From Frischella perrara (GTDB taxonomy: Bacteria; Pseudomonadota; Gammaproteobacteria; Enterobacterales; Orbaceae), in NCBI RefSeq assembly GCF_000807275.1, contig NZ_CP009056.1:744001-808000 (forward strand): a stretch of 64,000 nucleotides of DNA. The letters run 5' to 3'. Positions 34,210 to 45,600 of this stretch are shown one piece after another (position 1 is the first letter of the stretch; every line of letters starts with the position of its first letter). The notes under the pieces were generated by a model. That model did not search any database and was not told where the DNA came from. It was given only the letters and a program-made list of their open reading frames with translations. The position numbers were made by a program, and so were the translations under genes.

Positions 34210-35268
34210 ATGACATATATTCAGACTGCAACCGTTGTACGAGAGACACAAAGTAAATTAGTAATAACATTTGAATCATTAACTAAGCAAGCCGTTGATC
34301 TATATTGGACAACAGAAGCTAATCCAAATACTAAAAATAAAACGCTTGTCGCCAATAACATACATAGCCCTATAACTATTGATGATCCATTACAGGCGAA
34401 AGAACGTATTTATCTTATTTTACAATCGGAAGGTCAACAACCATTTTTATTTGGTGAGCGAACACTACCTGTTACCGGGTTAAATAATTTCCGTGATTTT
34501 GGTGGTTATAAAGCAGCTAATGGACGACGAATAAAGTGGGGGATATTTTACCGTTCTAATCACTTAAATGGGCTTAAACCAGATGCTCAATCTTACATAG
34601 AATCACTTGGTGTAAAGACAATTATTGATTACCGTAGTGAGAATGAGATCCGATCTAATCCAAATTCTCATATCGGCGAAAAACAGACATATCACTTAGA
34701 TGCTTCAGCTCAAACAGCGGAATTAGCAGCTCAATTTGCTGCTGAGCCAAGTAATGAAGATCACGCATTAATAGAATGTGTAATGCGTGATATTCCAAAA
34801 GAATTAGTTAATGGTAAAGGTGAACAAGTCCTTGAACAGTATCGTAATTTTGTGCTAAGTGATAAATCGAAGAACTCATTCAAACAAATGTTGAGAATTA
34901 TGCTAGATAGTCATAATAATCCAAGTATTCAACATTGTCGTGGGGGAAAAGATCGCACAGGTTACGGCGTATTGTTGATTTTACTCATTTTAGGTGTGTC
35001 AGAAGCAGATATTATTGATGATTATATGTTAACGCATAAAAATCGTTTAGCTCGAAATGAGGTAAAAATGGCAGCTTATCGTCAAATTACTGATAACCAA
35101 GATGTATTAGATTATTTACTTTGCTTAATTGATACTCGAGAGAGCTTTATTCAAGAAATATTCAATACCATGAGAAAGGTAGCGGGTTCTCCTATTAATT
35201 ATATTAAACAAGAACTAGGCTTTACTGATGAGGATATTAAAACAATGCAGGATAACTATTTACAATGA
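34210..35268 (+). CDS. tyrosine-phosphatase-family protein in PTS operon
   Basis: 352 residues. An N-terminal beta-rich part of about 90 residues, then a Y_phosphatase3-type domain (NFRDFGGYK, IIDYRSENEI) with the P-loop HCRGGKDRTG near 240-250. These enzymes remove phosphate from phosphotyrosine, phosphoinositides or small sugar phosphates. It is the last gene of the PTS operon, 12 nt after EIID, so dephosphorylation of the imported sugar phosphate is a reasonable guess. The bidirectional terminator at 35318 follows. Confidence 0.85.
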   Translation: MTYIQTATVVRETQSKLVITFESLTKQAVDLYWTTEANPNTKNKTLVANNIHSPITIDDPLQAKERIYLILQSEGQQPFLFGERTLPVTGLNNFRDFGGYKAANGRRIKWGIFYRSNHLNGLKPDAQSYIESLGVKTIIDYRSENEIRSNPNSHIGEKQTYHLDASAQTAELAAQFAAEPSNEDHALIECVMRDIPKELVNGKGEQVLEQYRNFVLSDKSKNSFKQMLRIMLDSHNNPSIQHCRGGKDRTGYGVLLILLILGVSEADIIDDYMLTHKNRLARNEVKMAAYRQITDNQDVLDYLLCLIDTRESFIQEIFNTMRKVAGSPINYIKQELGFTDEDIKTMQDNYLQ

Positions 35269-35317
35269 TAATCTATTACTAAACTAGAATGATAGATTAC
35301 CCCTAGTATAAAAAAAT

Positions 35318-35341
35318 AAACCCCGAATTAATTCGGGGTTT
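35318..35341. terminator. bidirectional terminator, PTS operon / rplY
   Basis: A 24-bp perfect palindrome with core ACCCCGAATTAATTCGGGGT, flanked by an A-tract on the left and a T-rich right side. It serves the convergent phosphatase gene and rplY. Confidence 0.88.
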
Positions 35342-35366
35342 ATTATTTGGTATAAGTAATGTTAAC

Positions 35367-35651
35367 TTATGCTCTAACAAAGTCCATGTGTAGTAATTTT
35401 GGTTTATACGCATGACGTTGAACAGCTTGGATTTTCACTTTTACGTCTTTACCAGCTACAGCAATGGTTAAAACTTCAGAATAAAATTCTGGTTTTTCTT
35501 GCATGTTAAATACTTGGTTATGATCAAGAGTTATCGCGATTGGCGCTTCAGATCCACCATAAATAATTGCTGGGAATTTACCAGCATGACGCAGGCGGCG
35601 GCTCGCACTCTTACCCTGTTCAGTTCTTGCTTCAGCTTGTAATGTAAACAT
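35367..35651 (-). CDS. rplY: 50S ribosomal protein L25
   Basis: 94 residues from the ATG at 35651, matching E. coli L25 in length and sequence ([20 protein letters not shown], ending HMDFVRA). The longer frame starting at 35705 is rejected because L25 starts with MFT and has AAGAGAA before it. It binds 5S rRNA. The palindromic terminator lies 25 bp downstream. Confidence 0.96.
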   Translation of the reverse strand: MFTLQAEARTEQGKSASRRLRHAGKFPAIIYGGSEAPIAITLDHNQVFNMQEKPEFYSEVLTIAVAGKDVKVKIQAVQRHAYKPKLLHMDFVRA

Positions 35652-35789
35652 AATTATTTCTCTTAAGTTAAATAAACCAATCACAGGCGACCCAGCAATT
35701 GGCAAAGGGTTAGTTGCTTTTTAAAAGCGTGTGAATTATAACGATTTATTACTTGTATCGCAACTTAAATATTGATTAACCTATAATTA

Positions 35790-36351
35790 TTTCTGGTAAT
35801 TGAATATCCCAACTTTGGTTAGCAACATATTTGATTTGTTGGCATTTAAATGCTAAACCAATAGGGTAAATATTATCATGTTGATAATTTTGTAATAATC
35901 TGTCATAGAATCCCCCCCCCATACCGATGCGATAATTACGATGATCAAAAGCGACTAATGGAGTAAAAACTATATCTAGTGATTGATAAGGTAGGATTTT
36001 ATCTACATCATAAATAGGTTCAGCAATACCAAACTTATTGGTAGTAAGTTGAGAATGACGATGATAAGGAAGAAAAGCTAAGTGGTGAGGATTAGTTAAA
36101 TCAATAATTGGTAAATAAACGGATTTATTTTGTTGCCACAAATATTCAATAATGGGTTGGGTATTGACTTCACCATCAAAAGATAAAAAGATAGCTATTT
36201 TTTTTGCCGATAACAATTTGGGATGTTGGTAAATTTGTCGATAAATCGATTGTTCTGCATGTAAACGTTCTGATATAACTAAGTCTCGTCGACGCTGTCT
36301 GACAATACGGCGAATCTCTTCTGTAGTTAAAGCAACCGATTTTAGATGCAT
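35790..36351 (-). CDS. fau: 5-formyltetrahydrofolate cyclo-ligase (YgfA/Fau)
   Basis: About 191 residues from the ATG at 36351; the longer frame to 36390 would overlap the 6S RNA end. AIFLSFDGEVNTQPI and GMGGGFYDR near 147 are hallmarks of the family, which turns 5-formyl-THF to methenyl-THF with ATP. The GMGGG codons include a G9 run on the coding strand (C9 at 35912-35920), which could slip. It follows 6S RNA (ssrS), as in E. coli; read-through from ssrS is the usual expression route. The frame closes a few codons past IIIG, near 35776. Confidence 0.9.
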
Positions 36352-36369
36352 AAATTTATGACTGTAATG

Positions 36370-36550
36370 AAAGCTCCAAGATGCCGTCACGGGATGTAAC
36401 CCTTGAACCCGAAGTTCAAGGTGAGCACCATGTTTGATTATTAGGTTTCCTTAACAAGAAGGCATACACACAAATCAATAATCACAGTAGCTCTATCATA
36501 AAGATTATCGGCTCAGGGGACGAACCCATTAACGAACATCTCAGAGGTAA
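36370..36550 (-). ncRNA. ssrS: 6S RNA
   Basis: About 181 nt between zapA and ygfA. Segments match E. coli 6S RNA: CTCTGAGATGTTCG at the 5' side, GTCCCCTGAGCCGATA, GGTTCAAGGGTTACA, then ACGGCATCTTGGAG near the 3' side, so the closing stem can form. 6S RNA binds sigma-70 RNA polymerase and reduces transcription in stationary phase. Ends estimated by analogy. Confidence 0.92.
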
Positions 36551-36608
36551 TTATGATACAAAATTTAGTATAGTATACAATAAATTTAATAGTATTTTTA
36601 CAAAATAA

Positions 36609-36908
36609 TCATAAACTATTCGAATTTAGTACATTATCAAGCAAATTCTGTATTTTTTTTAAACGGTCATTAAACTGATTTTCAAGCTGCATATTTTTTT
36701 GTTTTTGCTTAGTAAGCTCGTAAGACATATTCAATGCGGCTGTGATGATTAACTGATCACTATTCATTAATTTAGTTTTATGACGTAATTCATTAAGTCT
36801 ATTATCCAGATCTTTTGCTGCTAAATCAAGTGATTCAACTTCATTAACAGGACAAGTAAGTTTAAGTGTTCTGCCAAATACCTGAATATTAACAACTTGA
36901 GTATCCAT
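36609..36908 (-). CDS. zapA: cell division protein ZapA
   Basis: 99 residues, typical of ZapA. The N-terminal strand region is VNIQVFGRTLKLTCP, followed by a long coiled coil (about 45-90). It binds FtsZ and bundles it at the division site. It starts 8 nt after the dxs stop on the same strand, and 6S RNA lies downstream. The dxs-zapA junction differs from E. coli. Confidence 0.9.
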   Translation of the reverse strand: MDTQVVNIQVFGRTLKLTCPVNEVESLDLAAKDLDNRLNELRHKTKLMNSDQLIITAALNMSYELTKQKQKNMQLENQFNDRLKKIQNLLDNVLNSNSL

Positions 36909-36915
36909 ATATAAC

Positions 36916-38772
36916 CTATTGTTTAATAAAATTTTTAATCTTTCTGGTGATTTTATCAGCAGTTAAACCCATCTCATCGCGAATTTCAGTTTGGTTTCCT
37001 TGCTGAATAAAAACATCAGGTAATCCTATATTTAACATATCACATTTTAATTTTTTCGTCAGAATAAATTCATTCACAGCGCTGCCTGCACCACCCTGAA
37101 TTGCATTTTCTTCTATGGTTACCAAGGTTTTGTGTGTTTTAGCAATATCGAGAATTGCTTCTTCATCCAAAGGTTTTACGAACCGCATATCAATTACGGT
37201 TGCATTAAGCTGTTTAGCAGATTGTAACACTTCGCTTAATAAACAACCAAAATTTAATATTGCAATAGTATTGCCATGGCAAATTAATTGACTTTTACCA
37301 ATCGGTATAATTTGCATTGATTGTTGGAGTATACCATCAGCTTCACCGCGGGGATAGCGCACGACGGCAGGACCATTATGTAAATAACCAGTATAAAGCA
37401 TATCGCGGCATTCATTTGCTGTACTTGGGGTCATAATTATTAAATTAGGAATACAGCGTAAGAAACTAATATCAAATGCACCTTGGTGTGTCGGACCATC
37501 AGCACCTACAATGCCAGCACGATCAATCGCAAATAGTACAGGCAAATTTTGTAAAGCAACATCATGTATAAGCTGATCATAACCACGTTGTAAGAAGGTA
37601 GAATAAATAGCAACTATCGGTTTTTTCCCTCTAATAGCTAGGCCTGCAGCAAAGGTTATTGCATGTTGCTCAGCAATTGCCACATCATAAAATTGGTCAG
37701 GATAATTTTCAGCAAATTTAACCATACCAGAGCCTTCACTCATTGCAGGAGTAATTGCAACTAACTTTTTATCATGTTGAGCCATGTCACAAAGCCAATC
37801 ACCAAAAATTTGCGAAAAACTTTCAGTTTTAGATTTTGATGAGTTAATTATCCCTTCATTAGGGTTAAATTGAGGTACACCATGCCATAAAACGGGATTT
37901 TTTTCCGCCGGTGGATAGCCTTTACCTTTCTGGGTAACGACGTGTAATAATTGAGGTCCTTCAAGTTGACGGATTTGAGATAATGTGCTGACTAAACTAT
38001 CAATATCATGCCCATCAATCGGTCCTGTATAATTAAAACCGAGTTGAGTAAATAGGTTTATTGGTGTAATTAAATTTTTAAGTTGTTCTTCAGTTTTCTT
38101 TAAGAACATTCTAACTGGTGGAATACCAGATAATACCTTTTTGCTACTGTTACGAAATGAAGCGTAAGTTCGACTTGTTAGAATATGTGTTAAATGTTGA
38201 TTAAGTCCACCAATATTTTGTGAGATAGACATATCATTGTCGTTAAGAATAACTAACATATTTGGTTTTAAGTGACCAGCATGATTGAGCGCTTCAAATG
38301 CCATACCTGCTGTTAGAGCACCATCACCAATTACACAAACTATTTTTCTTCCCGATTGTTCAGTTTGTTCCGCAATGGCAATTCCTAATGCAGCACTAAT
38401 TGAGGTAGAAGAATGACCTGTTGATAATACATCATATTCACTCTCGTCACGCCAAGGAAATGGATGAAGCCCGCCTTTTTTTCGGATGGTCAGCATTTGA
38501 TCACGTCTTCCTGTTAATATCTTATGAGGATATGCTTGATGACCTACATCCCAGATAAGCTGATCAAATGGTGTATTATAAACATAATGTAATGCAACGG
38601 TTAACTCAACAACGCCTAGACCAGAAGCTAAATGCCCGCTCGTACGACTTACAGAATTTAATAGGAAATGGCGAAGTTCTTCACTAATCTCTGGTAATTG
38701 ATTTAGCGAAAAATTTCTCAAATCGTTTGGTGAATTAATCTGTTCTAAAAACGGATAATGCTCAAGGTTCAT
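36916..38772 (-). CDS. dxs: 1-deoxy-D-xylulose-5-phosphate synthase
   Basis: 618 residues. The thiamine-diphosphate motif [18 protein letters not shown] is near 149, with the conserved domain order of transketolase-like enzymes and a C-terminal domain ending in an Arg/Lys tail. It makes DXP from pyruvate and glyceraldehyde 3-phosphate, the first step of isoprenoid and thiamine/pyridoxal synthesis. It follows ispA and xseB on the same strand, as in E. coli. Confidence 0.96.
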   Translation of the reverse strand: MNLEHYPFLEQINSPNDLRNFSLNQLPEISEELRHFLLNSVSRTSGHLASGLGVVELTVALHYVYNTPFDQLIWDVGHQAYPHKILTGRRDQMLTIRKKGGLHPFPWRDESEYDVLSTGHSSTSISAALGIAIAEQTEQSGRKIVCVIGDGALTAGMAFEALNHAGHLKPNMLVILNDNDMSISQNIGGLNQHLTHILTSRTYASFRNSSKKVLSGIPPVRMFLKKTEEQLKNLITPINLFTQLGFNYTGPIDGHDIDSLVSTLSQIRQLEGPQLLHVVTQKGKGYPPAEKNPVLWHGVPQFNPNEGIINSSKSKTESFSQIFGDWLCDMAQHDKKLVAITPAMSEGSGMVKFAENYPDQFYDVAIAEQHAITFAAGLAIRGKKPIVAIYSTFLQRGYDQLIHDVALQNLPVLFAIDRAGIVGADGPTHQGAFDISFLRCIPNLIIMTPSTANECRDMLYTGYLHNGPAVVRYPRGEADGILQQSMQIIPIGKSQLICHGNTIAILNFGCLLSEVLQSAKQLNATVIDMRFVKPLDEEAILDIAKTHKTLVTIEENAIQGGAGSAVNEFILTKKLKCDMLNIGLPDVFIQQGNQTEIRDEMGLTADKITRKIKNFIKQ

Positions 38773-38806
38773 TTAATTTGTGTAATTCTCTTAGATTATT
38801 TATCAA

Positions 38807-39691
38807 TTAGCAGCGACGATTTATTATAAATTCGGCTAGTTGACGTAAAGGATCACTATTATAAGGTATTTTATTAAGTTCTTCGATAGCTTGCTGATAA
38901 AGTTGTTGGGTAATTTGTATAGATTTTTCTAATCCGAGTAAAGAAATATAAGTATTTTTTTCCAATTGTTTATCTGCACCTTGCTCTTTACCCATTGTTT
39001 TTACATCACCAATTTCATCTAATACATCGTCTTGTATTTGGAAGGCTAAACCAATGTGATTAGCAAAGCGACTTAACTGCTCTTGGTATTCAAGCGCTTT
39101 TTGACCAGCAACTAACATACCTAATCGAACAGCTGCTCTAATTAAAGCGCCTGTTTTATAGGAATGAATAGTTTTAAGCTCATCATACGATATAATACAA
39201 TGTTCAGATTGCAAATCTAAAGACTGTCCAAGACACATACCATTACTGCCAGAGGCATGACTTAACTCATTAATCAAATCAATTTTACAATTGGCATCAA
39301 GATGAGAAGTCTGAGCAAGTAATGAAAAAGCAAAAGTTTGTAATGCATCCCCCGCAAGAATTGCTGTTGCTTCATCAAATTGGACATGGCAAGTCGGCAT
39401 ACCTCTTCTTAAATTATCATTATCCATTGCTGGTAAATCGTCATGTATAAGTGAATAGGTATGGATGACTTCAATTGCAGCAGCGGGTATATCAAGTTTA
39501 TCAAGTTGGCAATCAAACATTTTCCCAGTGGCATAAACTAGAAAAGGTCGAATACGTTTACCACCAGCAAGTAAACTGTAGGACATTGCTGTTTTCAGTA
39601 ATGAGGGCGTTATTGATTTAATAGACTCTTCAAGAACATTATTAACTCTATGAGTATAAAGCTCATGAAACGAATTGAAGGCATTTTTCAT
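38807..39691 (-). CDS. ispA: farnesyl diphosphate synthase
   Basis: 294 residues. DDLPAMD (first Asp-rich motif) near 88 and QIQDDVLD (second) near 222 bind Mg-diphosphate. It makes C15 farnesyl diphosphate for ubiquinone and undecaprenyl synthesis. It lies 17 nt after xseB and 34 nt before dxs. Confidence 0.95.
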   Translation of the reverse strand: MKNAFNSFHELYTHRVNNVLEESIKSITPSLLKTAMSYSLLAGGKRIRPFLVYATGKMFDCQLDKLDIPAAAIEVIHTYSLIHDDLPAMDNDNLRRGMPTCHVQFDEATAILAGDALQTFAFSLLAQTSHLDANCKIDLINELSHASGSNGMCLGQSLDLQSEHCIISYDELKTIHSYKTGALIRAAVRLGMLVAGQKALEYQEQLSRFANHIGLAFQIQDDVLDEIGDVKTMGKEQGADKQLEKNTYISLLGLEKSIQITQQLYQQAIEELNKIPYNSDPLRQLAEFIINRRC

Positions 39692-39708
39692 AATTGTTTA
39701 AATTAAAT

Positions 39709-39951
39709 TTAATTTTCAATGGGTGAAAAATCAGTTAATGATGCATCGTCATTTTCAGTAAGTAGAATTTGGATTCGCTGTTCTGCTTGTTGCAATTGAA
39801 CCTGACCTTGTTTTGCCAATTTAACACCTTTTTCAAATTCATTTAATGCTTCATCTAAAGGAAGATTACCCATTTCAAGTTTACTGACGATCATTTCAAG
39901 TTCTTTAAGCGTTTCTTCAAAGGTGAGGGAGTTATTTTGCTTTTTAGTCAT
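39709..39951 (-). CDS. xseB: exodeoxyribonuclease VII small subunit
   Basis: 80 residues: [19 protein letters not shown], then [15 protein letters not shown], the signature of XseB. It partners XseA for degradation of single-stranded DNA. First gene of the xseB-ispA-dxs operon. Confidence 0.94.
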   Translation of the reverse strand: MTKKQNNSLTFEETLKELEMIVSKLEMGNLPLDEALNEFEKGVKLAKQGQVQLQQAEQRIQILLTENDDASLTDFSPIEN

Positions 39952-40256
39952 ATAAAACCTCGAATTTTAAGTATTGTATTTAGTATAAACATAATTATTT
40001 ATAATTTACAATTTTAGATGATGTAGTTAATAACAAGAACTTTTATTTATAAAGATTATTAACTTCTAATTAAATTAAAAAATTTACACATTGTTCTTCT
40101 TTGCCATCTTGGACTAATTAATGGATGTATCAAAAAGGGTCTAACAAAATATGCTCACCCAAATATAATATAATTTGTTCTATTAAGTTATCATGGCTAT
40201 GATTTAGTCATATTACTTGATAAAATTCTTTCGTTTTAAAACAAATTGGTCAAATA
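39952..40256. other. divergent xseB/hpt control region
   Basis: 305 bp of AT-rich sequence with promoters presumably on both sides. No RNA or operator motif could be named. Confidence 0.4.
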
Positions 40257-40793
40257 ATGAAAAAGCATAATTTAGAACAAATGTTCTCAGAACAAGATAT
40301 TCAAAATCGCGTTAAAGAATTAGGTACGCAAATTAGTGAAAATTACCAAAATAGTCATAACGAATTAGTGCTCGTGGGGTTATTACGTGGTTCTTTTATT
40401 TTTATGGCAGATCTTAGTCGAGCAATTACCGTAGGACATGAAGTCGATTTTATGACCGCGTCAAGTTATGGTAACGCCATGAACAGTAATCGTGATGTTA
40501 AAATTCTGAAAGATCTTGATGAAGATATTCGTGGAAAAGATGTATTAATCGTAGAAGATATCATTGATACAGGAAATACCTTAAGTAAAGTAAAAGAACT
40601 GCTTGAATTAAGAGCACCAAGAACAATAGAAATTTGTACTTTGCTTGATAAGCCTTCTCGTCGAGAGGTCAATGTACCTGTTAAATATATAGGATTCTCT
40701 ATTCCAGACGAGTTTGTTGTGGGTTATGGTATTGATTATGCACAACATTATCGACATTTACCTTATATCGGTAAAGTTACTTTACTTGAATAA
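40257..40793 (+). CDS. hpt: hypoxanthine phosphoribosyltransferase
   Basis: 178 residues. PRPP loop [14 protein letters not shown] near 97-110, [14 protein letters not shown] near 37, and the base-contact end [18 protein letters not shown]. It salvages hypoxanthine and guanine to nucleotides. Single gene divergent from xseB. Confidence 0.95.
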   Translation: MKKHNLEQMFSEQDIQNRVKELGTQISENYQNSHNELVLVGLLRGSFIFMADLSRAITVGHEVDFMTASSYGNAMNSNRDVKILKDLDEDIRGKDVLIVEDIIDTGNTLSKVKELLELRAPRTIEICTLLDKPSRREVNVPVKYIGFSIPDEFVVGYGIDYAQHYRHLPYIGKVTLLE

Positions 40794-40923
40794 TTAAAAA
40801 ACTTTAAAAAACAAGAACTTTTCTTATAAACTATGGTCAATATATAATATTAGTTTATTTTTCTGTCCGTTGCTTAATTGTTATTTTAATAATTAAGCAA
40901 CATTTCACGTGTTTGGAGTCAAT

Positions 40924-42645
40924 GTGCAAAGGATTTTCTTTATCCTTTTTTTTCTGCTCATCGTTACAGTAAACTCATCGGTTTTAGCTAAAATGGGTTT
41001 AGTTGTAAAGGGATTACCTGATGCATTGCAAAACAATGTGGATGCGCGTTTATCCTTACTCGATCCAGATCAGATTGATGATACACCCTATTTCAAACAA
41101 TCTTTGGAAGACGAAATAAAAAAAGCATTACGTGCGCTTGGTTATTATTCGCCGACTTTTGAATATCATATTTCGAGTAAGCCTGATAAACTTATTGTGG
41201 TTGTTCATAAAGGTCAACCGGTTTTAATTGAACAAACTAATGTGAATGTTCTAGGCGAAGGTTCTAAAGATCCTGATTATATTAATTTATTAAAGAGCGA
41301 TTTGCCAAATAAAGGAACTATTTTAAATCATGGTGATTATGATAGTTTCAAGAAACAGCTACAACACATCGCGTTACGAAAAGGTTATTTTGATGCTGAT
41401 TTGACTAAGCATCAATTAGCCGTGGCAGATAAAATACATCAAGCCTTTTGGAATATTGATTTTAATACTGGGCAACGCTACCATTTTGGTAATGTGACGT
41501 TTAATGAAAGTGTAATTCGTAAATCTTATTTAAGGAATATTATTCCTTTTGAACATGGTGAAAGTTATACTTCAGATCAATTATCCTTATTTAACCGTCG
41601 ATTATCTTCAACTAATTGGTTTAGTTCTGTTACGGTCATACCATTAATTAATCAAGTGGATGAGAATAAAAATATACCAATTCAAGTTATTACAGTACCC
41701 CGTAGAAAAAATAGTGTTGACGTCGGGTTAGGTTATTCTAATGATAATGGAATTAGAAGCCGTTTGGGTTGGAATAAACCTTGGATAAATAATAGAGGGC
41801 ATAGTTTCCGGAGTGATTTAGCTTTATCTTCGCCGGAACAATCAATTTCGGGTGTTTACAAAATTCCTTTATATCGATCGCCTTTGGAAGACTATTATAC
41901 AATTCAAGGTGGATATAAGAAGATAAATAATAAAGATACTGATTCGCGATCTTATTCGATTGGCTTGATCCGTAACTGGGATATATTTCAAGGGTGGCAA
42001 CGGGCGGCTGGTTTAAATGTGATGTACGATAACTTTAAGCAGGCCGATGATAGTTTTAGGACCTTTTTATTTTATCCTTCGCTTAGTCTATCAAGAGTGA
42101 GAAGCAATGATAATTTGTTTCCTTTATGGGCTGATTCACAACGTTATTCACTTGAGGCTGCCGCAGAAGATATTGCCTCGGATATCAATTTTATTCGCTT
42201 TCAAACACAGCAAGTTTGGATTCGTTCTCCTTTAGATGATCACCGTTTTATTGCGCGCGGTAATTTAGGTATTATTCAAGCCAGTAGCTTTGAACGTGTA
42301 CCACCTTCGTTTCGTTTTTTTGCTGGAGGTGATAGAAGTATACGCGGTTATAGTTTTAATTCTATTTCACCAAAAGATAAAAAAGGTAAACTTAAAGGTG
42401 CAACAAAACTTGTTACAGGTTCTTTAGAGTATCAATATAATTTAACCGGTGCTTGGTGGGGGGCTGTATTTGTAGATACAGGTGAAGCAATAGATAAATT
42501 TGACGATACAGATTTTCATACGGGCACAGGAGTAGGTATAAGATGGGTTTCACCTATAGGTCCTATTAAATTAGATATTGCAACGCCTATGAACAGTTCA
42601 AAATCATCAGTTCATTTTTATATCGGCTTGGGAACTGAGTTATAA
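40924..42645 (+). CDS. tamA: translocation and assembly module protein TamA
   Basis: About 573 residues from GTG 40924, which has GGAG before it; an upstream GTG at 40909 has no site. Signal peptide with LLIVTVNSSVLA, three POTRA-like repeats, then a C-terminal 16-strand Omp85 barrel with the lid motif SIRGYSF near 470. With TamB it inserts outer-membrane proteins or transports lipids. tamB follows after 3 nt. Confidence 0.93.
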   Translation: MQRIFFILFFLLIVTVNSSVLAKMGLVVKGLPDALQNNVDARLSLLDPDQIDDTPYFKQSLEDEIKKALRALGYYSPTFEYHISSKPDKLIVVVHKGQPVLIEQTNVNVLGEGSKDPDYINLLKSDLPNKGTILNHGDYDSFKKQLQHIALRKGYFDADLTKHQLAVADKIHQAFWNIDFNTGQRYHFGNVTFNESVIRKSYLRNIIPFEHGESYTSDQLSLFNRRLSSTNWFSSVTVIPLINQVDENKNIPIQVITVPRRKNSVDVGLGYSNDNGIRSRLGWNKPWINNRGHSFRSDLALSSPEQSISGVYKIPLYRSPLEDYYTIQGGYKKINNKDTDSRSYSIGLIRNWDIFQGWQRAAGLNVMYDNFKQADDSFRTFLFYPSLSLSRVRSNDNLFPLWADSQRYSLEAAAEDIASDINFIRFQTQQVWIRSPLDDHRFIARGNLGIIQASSFERVPPSFRFFAGGDRSIRGYSFNSISPKDKKGKLKGATKLVTGSLEYQYNLTGAWWGAVFVDTGEAIDKFDDTDFHTGTGVGIRWVSPIGPIKLDIATPMNSSKSSVHFYIGLGTEL

Positions 42646-42648
42646 ACG

Positions 42649-45600
42649 ATGAAGAATCCGAAACGCATTAGTAAAATTAAAAAGATTAAACGTATTAGAA
42701 AATGGAAAATACGTAGCTTAGTTGTATTATGTACGATTATTTTTATAATTGTATTACTATTTACATTTATTTATACGAGTCTGGGAATTAAGGTCATTAG
42801 TCGTGTTCTTGAAAAAGTTGTTCCGGAAGTTCATATTGGTCATGTCACTGGCGCGCTAAATAATCTTGAAATAGATGATTTTTCATATACTATGAATGGC
42901 GTTGATGTCTCTGTTGGTAAATCTAAGTTATCTCTCTCAGGTTTATGTTTAATTGAAGGTAAAATATGTATTAAGAATTTTGAAGCACAAGATGTAAGTG
43001 TCAATATAAATACAGCTAATATTTCAAGTGGGGATGATGAGATTACCCATTCCGAACCTGAACTAAAATCCACAGAACGTTTTGTGTTAAAAACACCATT
43101 ACCGATAGAGTTAAGATCTGCGATATTAAATAACGTCAACGTTAATGTAGACCAAATGCACTTTGGATTATCTACTTTTCAAGGTCGTGCAACATGGATT
43201 AATGAATTAATTTATGTTTCACCTACTACGGCAATGGATGTTAAGGCTATTTTTCCGGACACCATTGATGACCCCCATTTAGTTACAAAAGAAAAACAAT
43301 CTCCTCAAGCAATTAATGAAATTATTGAGGATCTGTTCAATAAACCATTAATATCATCATTACCAACCGTAAATATTCCGTTAGATTTTCATGTTAGCCA
43401 TTTAACAGGTACTGGTTGGCAGTTACATATGGGTGGAGAAGACTACTTTTTTAATGATGTTGTTATTGAAGCTAATACCAATAATAATCTTATTGAGGCA
43501 AGATTAGTTGAAACAGATGCCAAAAGCAATTATGGTAACGGTCATATTCAAGTTAAAGGTCATATAAAATTAGGAGAACAATGGCCAATTAATGCTACCA
43601 TAAATGGTAAAACAGATGGCAAAAAATTTACAGAATTAAATAGTCAATTCGATGGTCAATTGCTTGGTGTATTATCAAATCAAACTAACATCAAGGGAAA
43701 CAATCAAGCTAAAATCCGAGCGAAGATAAATTTTAGCGAAAAATATTTGCCTATAACTACCAAAATAAATGGTAAACATTTGCAATGGCCACTTGAAGGC
43801 AAAGCCGATTATCAATTGAATGATTTCAGCATTGATCTATCAGGATTAGTTAACCATTATAATTTTAATGCTGAAGGCAATTTGTTTAGTAAAGAACTAT
43901 CTAAAGCTTATTTTAACGTTCAATCTGATGGTACTAATGAATATCTCAATATTAAAAATGCAAATGTTACTTTACCACAAGGTGGGTTTTCATTATTAGG
44001 TAAAATAAATTGGTTAAATAAGTTGCGTTGGGATTCAGAAATTAAGTTTAAACAATTGGATCTTACCCAATGGTTACCTATGTATCCAATTAAATTGGAT
44101 GGTCAATTGGTGACGCATGGAATTTATGACGAGCGTTCTTGGGCAATCAATTTAAATAACGTAGACTTGACCGGTGATATTAATTATGCGCCATTACAAA
44201 TGAATGGTGATGTAAGTGTTAACTCTAATCAATATGTTTCAGCCAATAATTTTAATGTTAATTGGGGGAATAATATTATCAAATTAAATGGGTCAACGAA
44301 GAAAGAAGATCTGGTTGCTGATATTAATTTCTCTAATTTAAACATATTTGATTCTAAAATGTCTGGTAATATCATTGGTCATTTTATTGCCAATGGCGCC
44401 TTGGAACATCCAACTGTTAACGCAGACATAAAGGTTAATAAATTATTATGGCAAGATATATCATTAGATCAAGCTACTTTGAATGGTAAAGTAAGCTATC
44501 ATGATATTGTCAGTGGTGATATTACTCTTAAAGTAAAACGGATTGTGACAAATAGCCTGACTATAAATAATACCAATATTGAATTGTCAGGAAATGAACA
44601 AAAACATAATTTAACACTTAATATGGTGGGTAAACCTTTATCAAATCAGATGGTATTAGAAGGCTCATTGAATAAAAAACGTAGTGAATGGCAAGGAAGT
44701 ATTCCACAAGCTATCGTTATGTTAGGTCACAAAAACGACTGGAAGATTAATAATCCTATCAAATTAAACTATAATATAACTCGTAATTTAGCTCAAATTT
44801 CGGCACATTGTTGGTTAAATAATAAATCACAGATTTGCTTAGATAATGATGTTATTTTTGCCAATAAAGGTAAGGCAACAGTTAGTTTAAATAATATTGA
44901 TCTTAGTCTAGCAAACTCTCTTATTAACAATCAAACCAATATGGCTGGCTATATAGATGGTAAGATTAATATTAATTGGGATCCTAAGTTTAAAATTCCA
45001 GATATAATTGCTTATCTGGATGGTAAAAATGTGTATATTAAACAACAAATAGCATCGCAAACACTACCTATCCCGTTTGATTTATTCAAGATTAATGCCG
45101 ATCTCAATGATAAGCAGGCAAATTTAAGTTGGAAATTTGGTTTTAGCAATCTAGGGAAGTTCAGTGGGAACCTTAGAATAAGTGATCCTGTTAAAGAGAA
45201 ACGTTTAAGCGGTCAGGTTGATATAAATAATTTATCCTTAGCTATGATTAATCCGCTGCTTAATGATAATGAACATGCTAATGGTTTTATTAATAGTAAC
45301 TTAAAATTCTCAGGAAGTTTACTTGATCCGTATATTACGGGGAATTTCGATTTAGAACATAGTGAGATCAAGGCTAATCAGCTACCTGTAGATATCCGTT
45401 CAATTATGCTTGACATTGATTTTCATGGTAAATCATCTGATTTAAAAGGAATCATGAAAACCAAAGCTGGTGAGATTAATATTAATGGTAAAGCGAATTG
45501 GCAAAATGTTGATAATTGGAATGCGAATGTATCTGTTAAAGGCCAAGCCATCTCACTAAATATGGCACCACTATTAACAATGCAGATAATTCCAGATATT

